A stretch of DNA of 64,000 nucleotides from Actinoplanes subtropicus (GTDB lineage Bacteria; Actinomycetota; Actinomycetes; Mycobacteriales; Micromonosporaceae), in the NCBI RefSeq assembly GCF_000721705.1, contig NZ_JOJL01000042.1:62001-126000 (forward strand), read 5' to 3'. This document shows, piece after piece, positions 17,594 to 27,300 of this stretch. The notes beneath the pieces are model-generated. The model made no database searches. It worked only from the letters and a program-made list of their open reading frames with translations, and was not told the DNA's origin. Numbering within the stretch: position 1 is the stretch's first letter; every line of letters begins with the position of its first letter. Position numbers and translations under genes: made by a program.

Positions 17594-18583
17594 TCAACGG
17601 CAGAACGGCTGCATGCCCATCGCCGACTCGATCCCGCCGACGAGCAGGCTGCGGTAGTCGGCCGCGCCCGGGAACGTCGTGTTGCCCGGATCGAACAGCG
17701 CCGCGTCGTGCCCGAGCGTGGTCAGCCAGGCCCGGCCGCCGTCGTAGTACTGGCACCACGCGACCGGGTGCAGGTCGCCGTGCCCCGGGTGACCCATGCT
17801 GCCCTTGACCCCGCGGGCGAGGGTCGATTCGTCCACAGTGGCCAGTACGCGCACCCGCGAGGGGAACGGCACGAGGTTGTACCACTCGTCCTCGAAGCCC
17901 CACCGGGACGGCAGCCCCAGCGTCGAGGCGTCGCGCCGGTCCACGACCTGCACCGTGCCGGTCTGCTCGGGGCCGTGGTCGTAGTAGTTCGCCCCGCCGA
18001 GCAGCCCCTCGTACCAGGGCCAGTTGTACTCCGTACCGAAGGCGTTGTGTGCTCCCACGAAGCCGCCACCGCCGCGGATGTACTGCCGCAGCGCGGTCTG
18101 CGCGGCGTCGTCGAGCGCGTCCCGCGAGGTGCTGAAGAAGACCACCGCGTTGTACCGGAACAGCTGGTTCGGGGTCGCGATCTGGGCCAGGTCCTCGGTC
18201 CAGTCGACGGCGAAGCCGTTCGCCTTGCCGAGCGCGATGATGCCGTTCTGCACGACGTTCGCCGCGGTGAGCGGTGGGTTCAGCCCGGCGGCCAGCGCGG
18301 GCCCGAGATTCGCGTGCCGCGGGCCCGCCGTACGCGTGAACAGCAGCATCTTGTAGCCGGTGACGGCCGGGTGGAAGTTGCCCCAGTCGTGGTAGCAGCG
18401 CGGGTCGACGCCCCGGCAGACGCCGTAGTCGGGGTCGCCGAGCTGCTGCGCGCCGTGGTCGGTGCCCGGGTGGCCGGCCGCCGCCGGCGTGAGCCCGCGG
18501 GCGATCAGAACGGCGGAGAGGGAGAGGAGGACGGCGAGCGCCGCGGCGAGCGGAACGAGGCGGCGCCGCAGGGATGCGGTCAT
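17594..18583 (-). CDS. Secreted ThuA-domain protein
   Basis: This 329-residue protein has an N-terminal signal sequence (basic start, then a hydrophobic LVPLAAALAVLLSLSAVLIA core). The mature part is a ThuA-like class I glutamine-amidotransferase-type fold: YKMLLFTRTAG, AVVFFSTSRDALD, GGGGFVGAHNAFG and an acidic/aromatic WGFEDEWYNL segment. Four mature Cys residues could form disulfides. ThuA-like domains are linked to sugar utilisation, but no reaction is established for this secreted subgroup. It is divergent from the quinoprotein dehydrogenase and could act with it on an extracellular carbohydrate. Its promoter region contains a weak version of the shared dyad near 18603-18618. Confidence 0.85.
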   Translation of the reverse strand: MTASLRRRLVPLAAALAVLLSLSAVLIARGLTPAAAGHPGTDHGAQQLGDPDYGVCRGVDPRCYHDWGNFHPAVTGYKMLLFTRTAGPRHANLGPALAAGLNPPLTAANVVQNGIIALGKANGFAVDWTEDLAQIATPNQLFRYNAVVFFSTSRDALDDAAQTALRQYIRGGGGFVGAHNAFGTEYNWPWYEGLLGGANYYDHGPEQTGTVQVVDRRDASTLGLPSRWGFEDEWYNLVPFPSRVRVLATVDESTLARGVKGSMGHPGHGDLHPVAWCQYYDGGRAWLTTLGHDAALFDPGNTTFPGAADYRSLLVGGIESAMGMQPFCR

Positions 18584-18708
18584 GAAGGACTCCGATCAGG
18601 CGTACCACTAGGCGGACCGATCGATCCATTTACTGCTCGCTCACCGTAGGCCCGCCCGCGACCGGCGGGCAACCATGGATTCGCATGCAGCTCTTGTTTC
18701 GAACCGAT

Positions 18709-18725
18709 GAACCGACTTATGGTTC
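18709..18725. promoter_or_regulatory. 17-bp dyad upstream of the quinoprotein gene (distal)
   Basis: GAACC and GGTTC arms flank a 7-bp centre, the same 5-7-5 geometry as the proximal site at 18746-18762. A further GAACC half-site lies at 18701-18705. Confidence 0.4.
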
Positions 18726-18745
18726 GTCCATCCAGCGGAGCAATG

Positions 18746-18762
18746 GGTCCACCTAGCGGACC
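18746..18762. promoter_or_regulatory. 17-bp dyad, candidate IclR operator at the quinoprotein gene
   Basis: GGTCCACCTAGCGGACC differs at one position from the site at 9715-9731 and abuts the AAGGAG ribosome binding site of the gene starting at 18774, the same spacing as at the aldehyde dehydrogenase gene. A related GTCCATCCAGCGGAG lies just upstream (18726-18740). Confidence 0.55.
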
Positions 18763-18773
18763 AAGGAGTGAGC

Positions 18774-20909
18774 ATGGACAGACGTAAGTTCCTCGCCGCG
18801 GCCGGGGCCGGCGCGGCGACCGCGATGGCCCCGGCCGCTCCCGCCCTGGCCGGCGAGCCGCCGAAGGCCGTGCCGGCGCCGCCGCAACCCGCCGCCTTCC
18901 GCCCGCCCGGCCGCGACTTCCCCAAGGTCTGCGGCGACCTCGGCAACCAGAACCACTCGCCGCTCGACCAGATCTCCCGCCGCACCGTCGGCCGCCTCGG
19001 CGGCGCCTGGCACCTCAACCTCGAGGGCGGCAGCACCGAGCAACCCCAGCAGAGCACCGCCGTCGTCCAGAACGGCGTCCTCTACGTGCAGACCAGCCAG
19101 CAGAACGTCTTCGCCGTGGACGGCGGCACCGGCGCCGTCAAGTGGAAGACCAACGTCGGCGCCAAGCCCACCAACATGCGCGGGGTGGCGCTCGGTGAGG
19201 GAAAGGTGTTCTCCACTTCAGGATCGAACATTGTGTACGGGCTGGACCAGCGCACCGGCGCGGTGGTCTGGCAGAAACAGCTCATCACCGCGGACGAGGG
19301 CGGCGCGGACAGCGGCTGCGACCCGACCAACGGCCAGTGCGGCGGGCTCACCGGCACCCTGGCCGGCGCGGTGGTCTACCACGACGGCCTGATCTACGTC
19401 GGCATGGAGGGCAGCACCGGCGGGGCGCGCGGCCGGGCGTACGCGCTGAAGGCCGCCAGCGGCGAGATCGCCTGGACCTTCTGGTCCGCGCCCGGGACGG
19501 GCCAGTTCGGCAACGACACCTGGGCCGGCGACTCCTGGAAGACCGGCGGCGCGGTCCCGTGGATCCACCCCGCGATCGACCCCACCCTCGGGCTCGTCTA
19601 CTGGACGTTCAGCGGGCCCTACCCGCGCACCGACGGGTCGTCGCGGGCCGGCGACAACCTGTTCGCCAACTCGATCGTGGCGCTCGACGCGAAAACGGGA
19701 GAGCGGCGCTGGCACTTTCAATCCGTGCACCACGACATCTGGGACCTGGACAACGTCATGGCGCCGCTGCTGCTCGACCTGCGGATCGACGGCAAACTGC
19801 GCAAGGTCGTCGTCTACGGCAGCAAGGTCGGCATGTATTACATCCTCGACCGTCGCACGGGGGAAGCCATTCACGGCATAGAAGAAAGGCCGGTCCCGCA
19901 GGATGTACGGCAGTTGACCGCGCCGACCCAGCCGTTCCCGGGCGGCGAGCCGTTCTGCCCGCAGGAGCCGCGATTCGACAACGCGACCCGGCCGGTGCCG
20001 TTCTACGAATGGGGCGGGCTCTACACGCCGCACTGGGACCGGGCGACCGTCATCTTCCCGGGCGCGGGCGGTGGCGGCGACTGGATGCAGCAGTCGTTCA
20101 GCCCGTACACGGGATGGATCTATGTGGGTTACGGCCTGATCAACTCGGGCTATTCGAACGCCCGGGGCGGCCGGGTCAACACGTCGCGCCCGCTCGGCGA
20201 ATACTTCGCGGGCGGCATCGCGGCCGTCGACCCGCGCACCAACAAACCGGTTTGGAACAAGGACGGGGAATGGTCGCTCGCGCACGGCAACGGCATTCTC
20301 ACCACCGCCGGGCGGATCATGTTCCAGGGCGGCCCGGACGGCCTGCTGCACGCGATGAACGACGAGACCGGCGAGGTGCTCTGGAGCTTTCAGACCGGGG
20401 CCGGCGTGCACACCAGCCCGATCGCGTACGAGATCGACGGCGTCCAGTACATCGCGGTTCTCGCCGGCGGAAACGGCCTGCCCTACCCCGACATCCCGCG
20501 CGGCGACCATTTGTGGGCCTTCAAGCTGGGCGGAACGGTCGCGCCGGCACCCACGCCGACGCCGCCGGCCAAGCGCAACGACATCCGGGCCGCCGCGGTC
20601 ACCGGGGTGACGACCGTGACGCTCGGCCGGGTCTGGAGCAACGGCGCGCCGGGCGCGACCGAGAACCTGGTGGCGCAGAATGCGATGGCGCCGCAGCACC
20701 TGCGCGTTCCGGCCGGCACCACGGTCACCTTCGTGAACCCGGCGTCGAACGCGAGCGCGCACGCGGCCGTGGCGTTCTTCGACAACGAGTTCGACACCGG
20801 CGTCCTGATGCCCGGCCAGTCGGCGACGCACGTTTTCGCGACGCCCGGAACGTACTTCTACAACGACGCGATCTACCCGCAGAACACCGGAAAGATCGTC
20901 GTCTACTGA
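18774..20909 (+). CDS. PQQ-dependent alcohol dehydrogenase-like quinoprotein with C-terminal cupredoxin-like domain
   Basis: This about 711-residue exported enzyme begins with a Tat-type signal (MDRRKFLAAAG, Ala-rich core). Residues about 55-590 form a quinoprotein beta-propeller: WKTNVGAKPTNMRG, GDNLFANSIVALD with the likely catalytic Asp, HFQSVHHDIWDLDN, and repeated W-docking blades. A Pro-rich linker leads to an about 100-residue cupredoxin-like domain. That domain keeps a His but ends GTYFYNDAIYPQNTGKIVVY, without the Cys-His-Met copper ligands of plastocyanins. I chose the ATG at 18774 because AAGGAG precedes it by five bases and the GTG at 18768 would overlap that site. No PQQ biosynthesis genes are in the window. 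Confidence 0.88.
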   Translation: MDRRKFLAAAGAGAATAMAPAAPALAGEPPKAVPAPPQPAAFRPPGRDFPKVCGDLGNQNHSPLDQISRRTVGRLGGAWHLNLEGGSTEQPQQSTAVVQNGVLYVQTSQQNVFAVDGGTGAVKWKTNVGAKPTNMRGVALGEGKVFSTSGSNIVYGLDQRTGAVVWQKQLITADEGGADSGCDPTNGQCGGLTGTLAGAVVYHDGLIYVGMEGSTGGARGRAYALKAASGEIAWTFWSAPGTGQFGNDTWAGDSWKTGGAVPWIHPAIDPTLGLVYWTFSGPYPRTDGSSRAGDNLFANSIVALDAKTGERRWHFQSVHHDIWDLDNVMAPLLLDLRIDGKLRKVVVYGSKVGMYYILDRRTGEAIHGIEERPVPQDVRQLTAPTQPFPGGEPFCPQEPRFDNATRPVPFYEWGGLYTPHWDRATVIFPGAGGGGDWMQQSFSPYTGWIYVGYGLINSGYSNARGGRVNTSRPLGEYFAGGIAAVDPRTNKPVWNKDGEWSLAHGNGILTTAGRIMFQGGPDGLLHAMNDETGEVLWSFQTGAGVHTSPIAYEIDGVQYIAVLAGGNGLPYPDIPRGDHLWAFKLGGTVAPAPTPTPPAKRNDIRAAAVTGVTTVTLGRVWSNGAPGATENLVAQNAMAPQHLRVPAGTTVTFVNPASNASAHAAVAFFDNEFDTGVLMPGQSATHVFATPGTYFYNDAIYPQNTGKIVVY

Positions 20910-20917
20910 GCGAGCAT

Positions 20918-20934
20918 CCACATCCGTGGTTTTT
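20918..20934 (+). terminator. Weak hairpin with T-run after the quinoprotein gene
   Basis: CCAC and GTGG form a 4-bp stem with a 4-nt loop followed by TTTTT, nine bases after the stop codon. The stem is short, so efficiency is doubtful. Confidence 0.35.
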
Positions 20935-21036
20935 GCCACCGGGCCGCGCCGAAACGCGAACCTCGCCCGCCCGTCCAGGGTGCCGTTCCCGTCCGTAGTG
21001 ATGGACGAGGGCGCTACCTGCGTGGGAGGGGTTGCG

Positions 21037-22707
21037 ATGCCAGGCGACGAGGTCGATGACAGAGCCGGAACAGTGGACGAACCCGTGACAGAGGGTGAGA
21101 CGCGGTCGAGGGAGGACAGGACGGCGGGCGGTACGGGCGGCCCGGCGGTGGAATGGCTGGCCCGGCGGTTGAACAGCACCGCCGAGCCGTCGACCGAGCC
21201 TGCCGGGTCGGCCGAGCCTGCTGGGCGGGGCGGGCCAGCCGGGCCGGCCGAGCCTGCCGGGCCGGGCGAGTCAGCCGGGCGGGGCGGGCCAGCCGGGCCG
21301 GGCGAGTCAGCCGGGCGGGGCGGGCCAGCCGGGCCGGGCGAGTCAGCCGGGCCGGGCGAGTCAGCCGGGCCGGGCGAGTCAGCCGGGCCGGGCGAGTCAG
21401 CCGGGCCGGTGGACGAGGCGGCCGAGCCGTTGGTCGAGCTGGCCGAGGAGCGGCGGGCCGGGTCGGAGTCGAATGCCCGGCACGCCGCCCCGACCTGGCC
21501 CGACGAGGCGGACGACCTGGACGAACCCACCCAGGGATGGCCCGCTCCGCCGATCGGGGAAGAGGCCGAGGGGACACTCGACGGGGAGCGGGCTGTTCAG
21601 CGGGTTGGCGAGTGGACAGAGGACGGGACGGTTCTCGCCGGGGAGTGGTCGAATCCGGAGGCCGGCGACTGGGCGGATGACGACACCGTTCCCACCGGGG
21701 AGTGGCCGGCCACGGCGGTTGAGGACGGGGCGGAGGAGTGGCCCGCTCGGGACGGCGATGACTGGGCACATGAGGAGACCGATCCCACCGGGCTGGCATT
21801 GGTCTACGGGCCGGCCATGGACCCGTACGTGGACGATGCCGAGGATGTGTTGCCGGGGTGGGAGGCGCCGGCCGTGGACAGGCACGCGGCCGGGGGCAGG
21901 CGGCGGATTTTTGTCGTGGCGGTGGTGTTCCTGGGGCTGGCCGGCCTGATCGGCGCGATCCTGCTGCTCGGGTGGGACCGGGGCGGGGTCGAGCAGGCGG
22001 CCGGGCGGCAGAGCGGCGGCGCGGCCGGCGACCAGGGCGGCGGCCAGGGCGAGCAGGGTGCCTCGGGCGGCAGCCAGGGCGAGCCGGGTGCGCAGGACGG
22101 CAGCCCGGTCAGCGCGCCGGTGGGCGGGCGGAGCTCGGCGACCTTCGAGCTGGTGGACGGGGCCGCCGCCGTGCAGGTGCGGGCCGGTGACCTGGGCGAC
22201 GACCTCTACCGGATATCCACTCCGGCGGGGAGCGGCGTCACGCCGAAGATCGTGGACGAGGGCGGGTCGCTACGGGTCTTCCTGCCGGCCGGGACGCACG
22301 GTGGCGCCACGGCGGTGGACATCCAGCTCAGCACGGCGGTGCGCTGGACCGTACGGCTGCACGGTGGCACGAACAGCACCCAGATCGATCTGAACGGTGC
22401 ACAGGTGGACGCGGTCGACCTCGAGGGCGGCGCGAACCGGATCGATTTGGCGCTGCCGGAGCCGAAGGCGGTGACGGTCGTGCGGATGAGTGGCGGGGTC
22501 GATCAGTTCTTCGTGCGGCTGGCCGGCGGGACGCCGGTGCGGGTGCGGGTGCAGGACGGCGCGGGCCGGGTCACTCTGGCGGGTGACACCCAGACGGGGA
22601 TCGCGCCGGGCCGGGAATTCACGGCGTTCGGGTGGACCCCGGGCGGCACCGGGGTGGACCTCACGGCGGCGGCTGGAATGTCGGGTTTGACGGTCAGCCT
22701 GGGGTGA
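21037..22707 (+). CDS. Single-pass membrane protein with repetitive acidic N-terminal region
   Basis: This is a 556-residue protein that I do not recognise as a named family. Residues about 55-125 are tandem six-residue PGESAG-type repeats encoded by an 18-bp array. An acidic region with Trp-containing EWPA/GEW segments follows. A basic GGRRR stop-transfer and one hydrophobic helix (FVVAVVFLGLAGLIGAILLL) lie near residue 290. The extracytoplasmic end has a Gly/Gln-rich linker and then about 190 residues of beta-rich sequence (DIQLSTAVRWTVRLHGGTN) resembling adhesin-like or DUF4097-type strands. The ATG at 21037 follows GGGAGGGG by five bases; the longer upstream frame lacks such a site. Confidence 0.8.
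   Translation: MPGDEVDDRAGTVDEPVTEGETRSREDRTAGGTGGPAVEWLARRLNSTAEPSTEPAGSAEPAGRGGPAGPAEPAGPGESAGRGGPAGPGESAGRGGPAGPGESAGPGESAGPGESAGPGESAGPVDEAAEPLVELAEERRAGSESNARHAAPTWPDEADDLDEPTQGWPAPPIGEEAEGTLDGERAVQRVGEWTEDGTVLAGEWSNPEAGDWADDDTVPTGEWPATAVEDGAEEWPARDGDDWAHEETDPTGLALVYGPAMDPYVDDAEDVLPGWEAPAVDRHAAGGRRRIFVVAVVFLGLAGLIGAILLLGWDRGGVEQAAGRQSGGAAGDQGGGQGEQGASGGSQGEPGAQDGSPVSAPVGGRSSATFELVDGAAAVQVRAGDLGDDLYRISTPAGSGVTPKIVDEGGSLRVFLPAGTHGGATAVDIQLSTAVRWTVRLHGGTNSTQIDLNGAQVDAVDLEGGANRIDLALPEPKAVTVVRMSGGVDQFFVRLAGGTPVRVRVQDGAGRVTLAGDTQTGIAPGREFTAFGWTPGGTGVDLTAAAGMSGLTVSLG
21203..21408. repeat. In-frame 18-bp tandem repeat inside the membrane-protein gene
   Basis: Units such as GGGCCGGGCGAGTCAGCC alternate with GGGCGGGGCGGGCCAGCC, about eleven units in all. 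The period is a multiple of three, so unit loss or gain keeps the frame and changes only the length of the PGESAG region. Confidence 0.85.
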
Positions 22708-22790
22708 ACTTCCGCGCACCTGCGTACTTGTTCGGGCCTGTGGGCGGCAGAAAGATCGAGCCCAGTTGATCGCTGACGAGGGTGAGATCG

Positions 22791-23141
22791 ATGAGCGTAG
22801 CAACGACGTCGGCGGTGGTTCCGGCCGATCCGGCCGGGGCGGCCACGCCGGGTGAGTTCGCCCGGCGGCTGCGGGCGCTGATGGTGGCTCGCCGCCGCTC
22901 CTTGGACAGTGTGGCACGGCGCAGCAAGGACGCGGGGACTCCGATCTCCCGAGCCACGGTCCACAATCTGATCACCGGGGGGAGCACGCCGCGCCGCGAG
23001 ACGCTGCTCGGCTTCCTGCGCGGCTGCGGGGTGCCGCCCCGCGAGCAGATCCGGTGGCTGACCAAGCTGGACGAGGTCTACCCCGAGTCCTGCCGCGGCA
23101 TCGCGCCGCGCAAGGCGCCCGAGCGGCGACTCAGCGCCTGA
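22791..23141 (+). CDS. Small helix-turn-helix protein (XRE-like)
   Basis: This 116-residue protein has a central DNA-binding-like region: FARRLRALMVARRRSLDSVARRS, then TPISRATVHNLITGGSTPRRETLLGFLRGCG. The pattern matches the actinobacterial XRE-type HTH used in many small regulators and in N-termini of larger signalling proteins. The C-terminal 35 residues (REQIRWLTKLDEVY) may form a dimer helix. The ATG at 22791 is preceded by GAGGGTGAG. It follows the repeat-rich membrane protein in the same direction, 83 bp away, and may be co-transcribed. Its target is unknown. Confidence 0.75.
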   Translation: MSVATTSAVVPADPAGAATPGEFARRLRALMVARRRSLDSVARRSKDAGTPISRATVHNLITGGSTPRRETLLGFLRGCGVPPREQIRWLTKLDEVYPESCRGIAPRKAPERRLSA

Positions 23142-23360
23142 GACGTGCGAGGGCGTCACCCCAACGGCGCCCCGCACCACCCGCCCCGCACCGGCAACGG
23201 GGCGACGTTTCGACCGCGAATCCGATCGGTTCTGCTTCCGGCGTACGCAATCGGATCGGGTTTGTTGCTTGATGAGGCCGCCCACCGTGGCCGGGAGCTC
23301 GGCGAGGCCGGCCAGAGTCTGACCGAACGCACCCGGGCCGGGATCGGATCGCCGCGGCGC

Positions 23361-24281
23361 TCAGTTCGGAGAGGTTCCGCTGATGGGTCTCGCCGCGGCG
23401 GCGGCCTCCAACGTGTCCCGGAAGGCGCGCGCGGCCGGCGACGCCGACCCGGCCGTCCGCTGGGCCGTGAAGATCGTGCGCCGGGGGAGTCCGGGCAGGT
23501 CGAGCAGGCGGCAGGAGGTCTCCCGGCCGGCCCACATGATGTCCGGGATCAGTGCCACCGCGTTGCCGGACTCGACCAGCCGGATGTGGGCCTGCAGGTC
23601 GGCGGTCTCGTAGCGGACGTCGGGTTCGAAGCCGGCGGTCCGGCACATCTGCTCGGCGAAGTGGCGGGACGCGGCGCCGCGCGGCTCCATCACCCACGGC
23701 ATCATCCGGGAGTCGTCCAGCGAGTCGACCGGGTGCAGTGCGATCGTGGCGGCGGGCAGGGCGAGCCGGATCGCATCGTCGGTGAGCGGTCGCCGGTCGA
23801 GCCCGGGATGGTGTGGCGCGGCGTGTGCCGGGTACTGCTCGGCAATGACCATGTCGAAGTCGCGGGCCCAGGTCTCGCGCAGCGCCTCCTCGGGTTCGCG
23901 CTGCACCATCTCGACCCGGACGTCCGGATAGCGCTCCGCCATGGCGCGCAGCGTGGCCGGCATCAGCGCGAGGGCGGCGGACTGGAAAACCGCGATCCGC
24001 ACCCGGCCACTGACCCTGGTCAGCGACGCTTGGAGGGCGGCCTCGGCGCGCTCCAGCGTGTCCAGCACCGCGGCCGCCGACTCGACCAGCACCTCGGCCT
24101 GCGGGGTCAGCTGGACGCGCCGGCCGGCCTTGCGCAGCAGGGTCATGCCGGTCTCCTTCTCGAGCAGGCTGAGCTGCTGGGACACCGCAGACGGAGAGAA
24201 GTTGAGCGCTTCGGCGACCGCCGCGAGCGTGCCGCGGATCGCGAGCTCGCGCAGGAGCACCAAACGACGGATTTCGAGCAT
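23361..24281 (-). CDS. LysR-family regulator, probable activator of putA
   Basis: This 306-residue LTTR has the N-terminal HTH MLEIRRLVLLRELAIRGTLA, then AVAEALNFSPSAVSQQLSLLE, and a C-terminal type 2 periplasmic-binding-like effector domain. The ATG at 24281 is the natural family start; the open frame runs on upstream for thousands of bases only as the antisense of putA. It is divergent from putA with a 99-bp gap containing an A/T-richer stretch (GTCACAAACCATCGC) suited to LTTR binding. Control of proline catabolism in response to proline or P5C is inferred from the layout. Confidence 0.92.
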   Translation of the reverse strand: MLEIRRLVLLRELAIRGTLAAVAEALNFSPSAVSQQLSLLEKETGMTLLRKAGRRVQLTPQAEVLVESAAAVLDTLERAEAALQASLTRVSGRVRIAVFQSAALALMPATLRAMAERYPDVRVEMVQREPEEALRETWARDFDMVIAEQYPAHAAPHHPGLDRRPLTDDAIRLALPAATIALHPVDSLDDSRMMPWVMEPRGAASRHFAEQMCRTAGFEPDVRYETADLQAHIRLVESGNAVALIPDIMWAGRETSCRLLDLPGLPRRTIFTAQRTAGSASPAARAFRDTLEAAAAARPISGTSPN

Positions 24282-24380
24282 GTCCTGTCTCACCCTTCGG
24301 GCCACCCGTAAGCAGAACTGAAGAGTACTCGTCACAAACCATCGCTTTTCCTTAACCGGACACGGACGGACACTGTGGCA

Positions 24381-27300
24381 ATGACCGATCTCGCGATGCC
24401 CGCCGACACCGACCTCGCCCAGGAGGCGGTCGCCCTCGTCCGCCGCTGGCTGCACGAGGCCGCCGCCGTCCAGGTGGACGGCTCGGCCGCGCAGCTCGCC
24501 GGGCTGCTGCGCGACCCCAAGGGACTGTCGTTCGCGGTCGGTTTCGTCGACGGCGTGGTCCGCCCGGAGGACCTGAAGGTCAGCGCCCGTACGCTTGCCG
24601 CGCTCGCCCCCGACGTGCCGCGCTTCCTGCCGGCCCCGCTGCGGGCCGCCGTGCGCGTCGGTGGCCGGATGGCGCCGATGATGCCCGGCGTGGTCGTGCC
24701 GATCGCCCGCCGCGTCCTGCGCCACATGGTCGGTCACCTGGTCGTCGACGCGACCGACGCGCGCCTGGGCAAGGCGATCGCCCGGATCCGCCGCCGCGAC
24801 GTGCGGCTCAACGTGAACCTGCTCGGCGAGGCGGTGCTCGGTCGCGGCGAGGCGGACCGCCGGCTGCGGGAGACCGAGCGCTTGCTCGGCCGCGACGACG
24901 TCGACTACGTGTCGATCAAGGTGTCGGCCGCGGTCGAGCCGCACAACCCGTGGGCCTTCGACGAGGCGGTCGACGACATCGTCGAGCGGTTGACGCCGCT
25001 GTTCCGGCAGGCGGCTCGTTCTCCGCACCAGAAGTTCGTCAACCTCGACATGGAGGAGTACAAGGACCTCGACCTCACCATCGCGGTCTTCACCCGGCTC
25101 CTGGACATGCCGGAACTGCTCGGCCTCGAGGCCGGCATCGTGCTCCAGGCGTACCTGCCGGACGCGCTCGCCGCGATGATCCGGCTGCAGGAGTGGGCGG
25201 CCCGCCGGCGGGCCCGCGGCGGCGCCGGCATCAAGGTGCGCCTGGTCAAGGGCGCCAACCTGCCGATGGAGCGGGTCGAGGCCGACGTGCACGGCTGGCC
25301 GCTGGCGACCTGGGAGAGCAAGCAGGCCACCGACACCAACTACAAGCGGGTCCTCGACTACGCGCTGCACCCTTCGCGGATCGAGAATGTGCGGCTCGGC
25401 GTGGCCGGGCACAACCTGTTCGACATCGCGTACGCCTGGCTGCTGGCCGGCCGCCGCGAGGTGCGGCCCGGCGTCGAGTTCGAGATGCTGCTCGGCATGG
25501 CCGAGGGCCAGGCCGAGGTGGTCCGGCGCGAGGTGGGCGGGTTGTTGCTCTACACGCCGGTGGTACGCCCGGAGCAGTTCGACGTGGCGATCGCCTACCT
25601 GATCCGCCGCCTCGAGGAGGGCGCCAGCCAGGACAACTTCATGTCCGCGGTCTTCGAGCTCGACTCGGACGAGGGGCTGTTCGCGCGCGAACGCGAGCGT
25701 TTCCTGGCCTCGCTGCGCGACCTGGACGACGCGGTGCCCGCCGCCCGCCGGGTGATCGATCGGTTCGCGGCGGTCCCCGAGCCCCGCCCGGGCCACTTCG
25801 AGAACACGCCGGACACCGACCCGTCCGTCGCCGCCAACCGCGCCTGGGTCCGCGACGTGCTCACCCGTGCACCGGGGTCGACGCTCGGGATCGCCGCGAT
25901 CGAATCCGCCCGGATCGACGACCCGGCCCGGCTCGATCAGATCATGCACCAGGCCGCGGACGCCGCGGAGGCGTGGCACAAGATGAGCGGTTCCGATCGG
26001 GCCGCCGTCCTGCACCGGGCCGGCGAGGCGATCGAGGCCCGGCGCGCCGAACTGATCGAGGTGATGGCCGCCGAGACCGGCAAGACCGCCGACCAGGCCG
26101 ATCCCGAGGTGTCGGAGGCGGCCGACTTCGCCCACTACTACGCCGAACTGGCCGCCGGCCTCGACCGGGTCGACGGCGCCACCCCGGTCCCGGTGCGGCT
26201 CACGCTGGTCACCCCGCCGTGGAACTTCCCGGTCGCGATCCCGGCCGGCTCGATGCTCGCCGCGCTGGCCGCCGGCTCGGCCGTGGTGGTCAAGCCGGCC
26301 GGGCCGGCCGAGCGGTGCGGGGCGCTGCTCGCCGACATCATCGGCCGGGTCCTGCCCGACCCGCGGCTCCTCACCCTGGTCCAGGTCGACGAGCAGGGGC
26401 TCGGCCGGGAACTGATCAGCCACCCGTTGGTCGACCGGGTCATCCTCACCGGCGCGTACGAGACGGCCGAGCTGTTCCGATCGTTCCGGCCGGACCTGCC
26501 GCTGCTCGCCGAGACCAGCGGCAAGAACGCCATCATCGTGACCCCGAGCGCCGACCTCGACCTGGCCGTGAAGGACGTGGTCGGGTCCGCGTTCGGGCAC
26601 GCCGGTCAGAAGTGCTCGGCCGCGTCGCTGGTGGTGCTGGCCGGATCGGTGGCCCGGTCCGATCGGTTCCGCAACCAGCTGCTCGACGCCGCGTCGTCGC
26701 TGACCGTCGGCTATCCGGCCGACGCGCGCACCCAGGTCGGCCCGGTGATCGAGCCGGCGAGCGGGAAGCTGCTCAGCGGCCTCACCACGCTGGCGCCGGG
26801 GGAGAGGTGGCTGCTCGAGCCGCGGAAGCTGGACGACGAGGGCCGGCTGTGGACGCCGGGCATCCGGGACGGGGTGCGGCGCGGGTCGGCGTACCACCGG
26901 ACGGAGTACTTCGGGCCGATCCTCGGCCTCATGACGGCGGCCTCGCTGGACGAGGCGATCGATCTGGTCAACGAGGTCGACTACGGGCTGACCTCGGGGC
27001 TGCACTCGCTGGACCCGGCCGAGGTGCGTCGCTGGATCGATCGGGTGCAGGCCGGGAACCTGTACGTGAACCGGGGGATCACCGGGGCGATCGTGCGGCG
27101 GCAGCCGTTCGGTGGCTGGAAGCGGTCGGCGGTCGGGCCGGGCACCAAGGCCGGTGGGCCGAACTACCTGGCCGGTCTGACCGGCTGGGAGCCGGCGCGA
27201 GCGACCGTGATCGCGACGATCGATTCCGACCGGGTGCGATCGCTTCTCGCGGCGGCGCGGCCGGTGCTCGACGAATCGGAAATGGCCGGCATCGAGCGGG

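Noticed and set aside
23142..23360. Partial inverted repeats around CCGATC/GATCGG between HTH and LysR genes
   Set aside because: Arms are short and imperfect; no clear terminator or operator can be supported.
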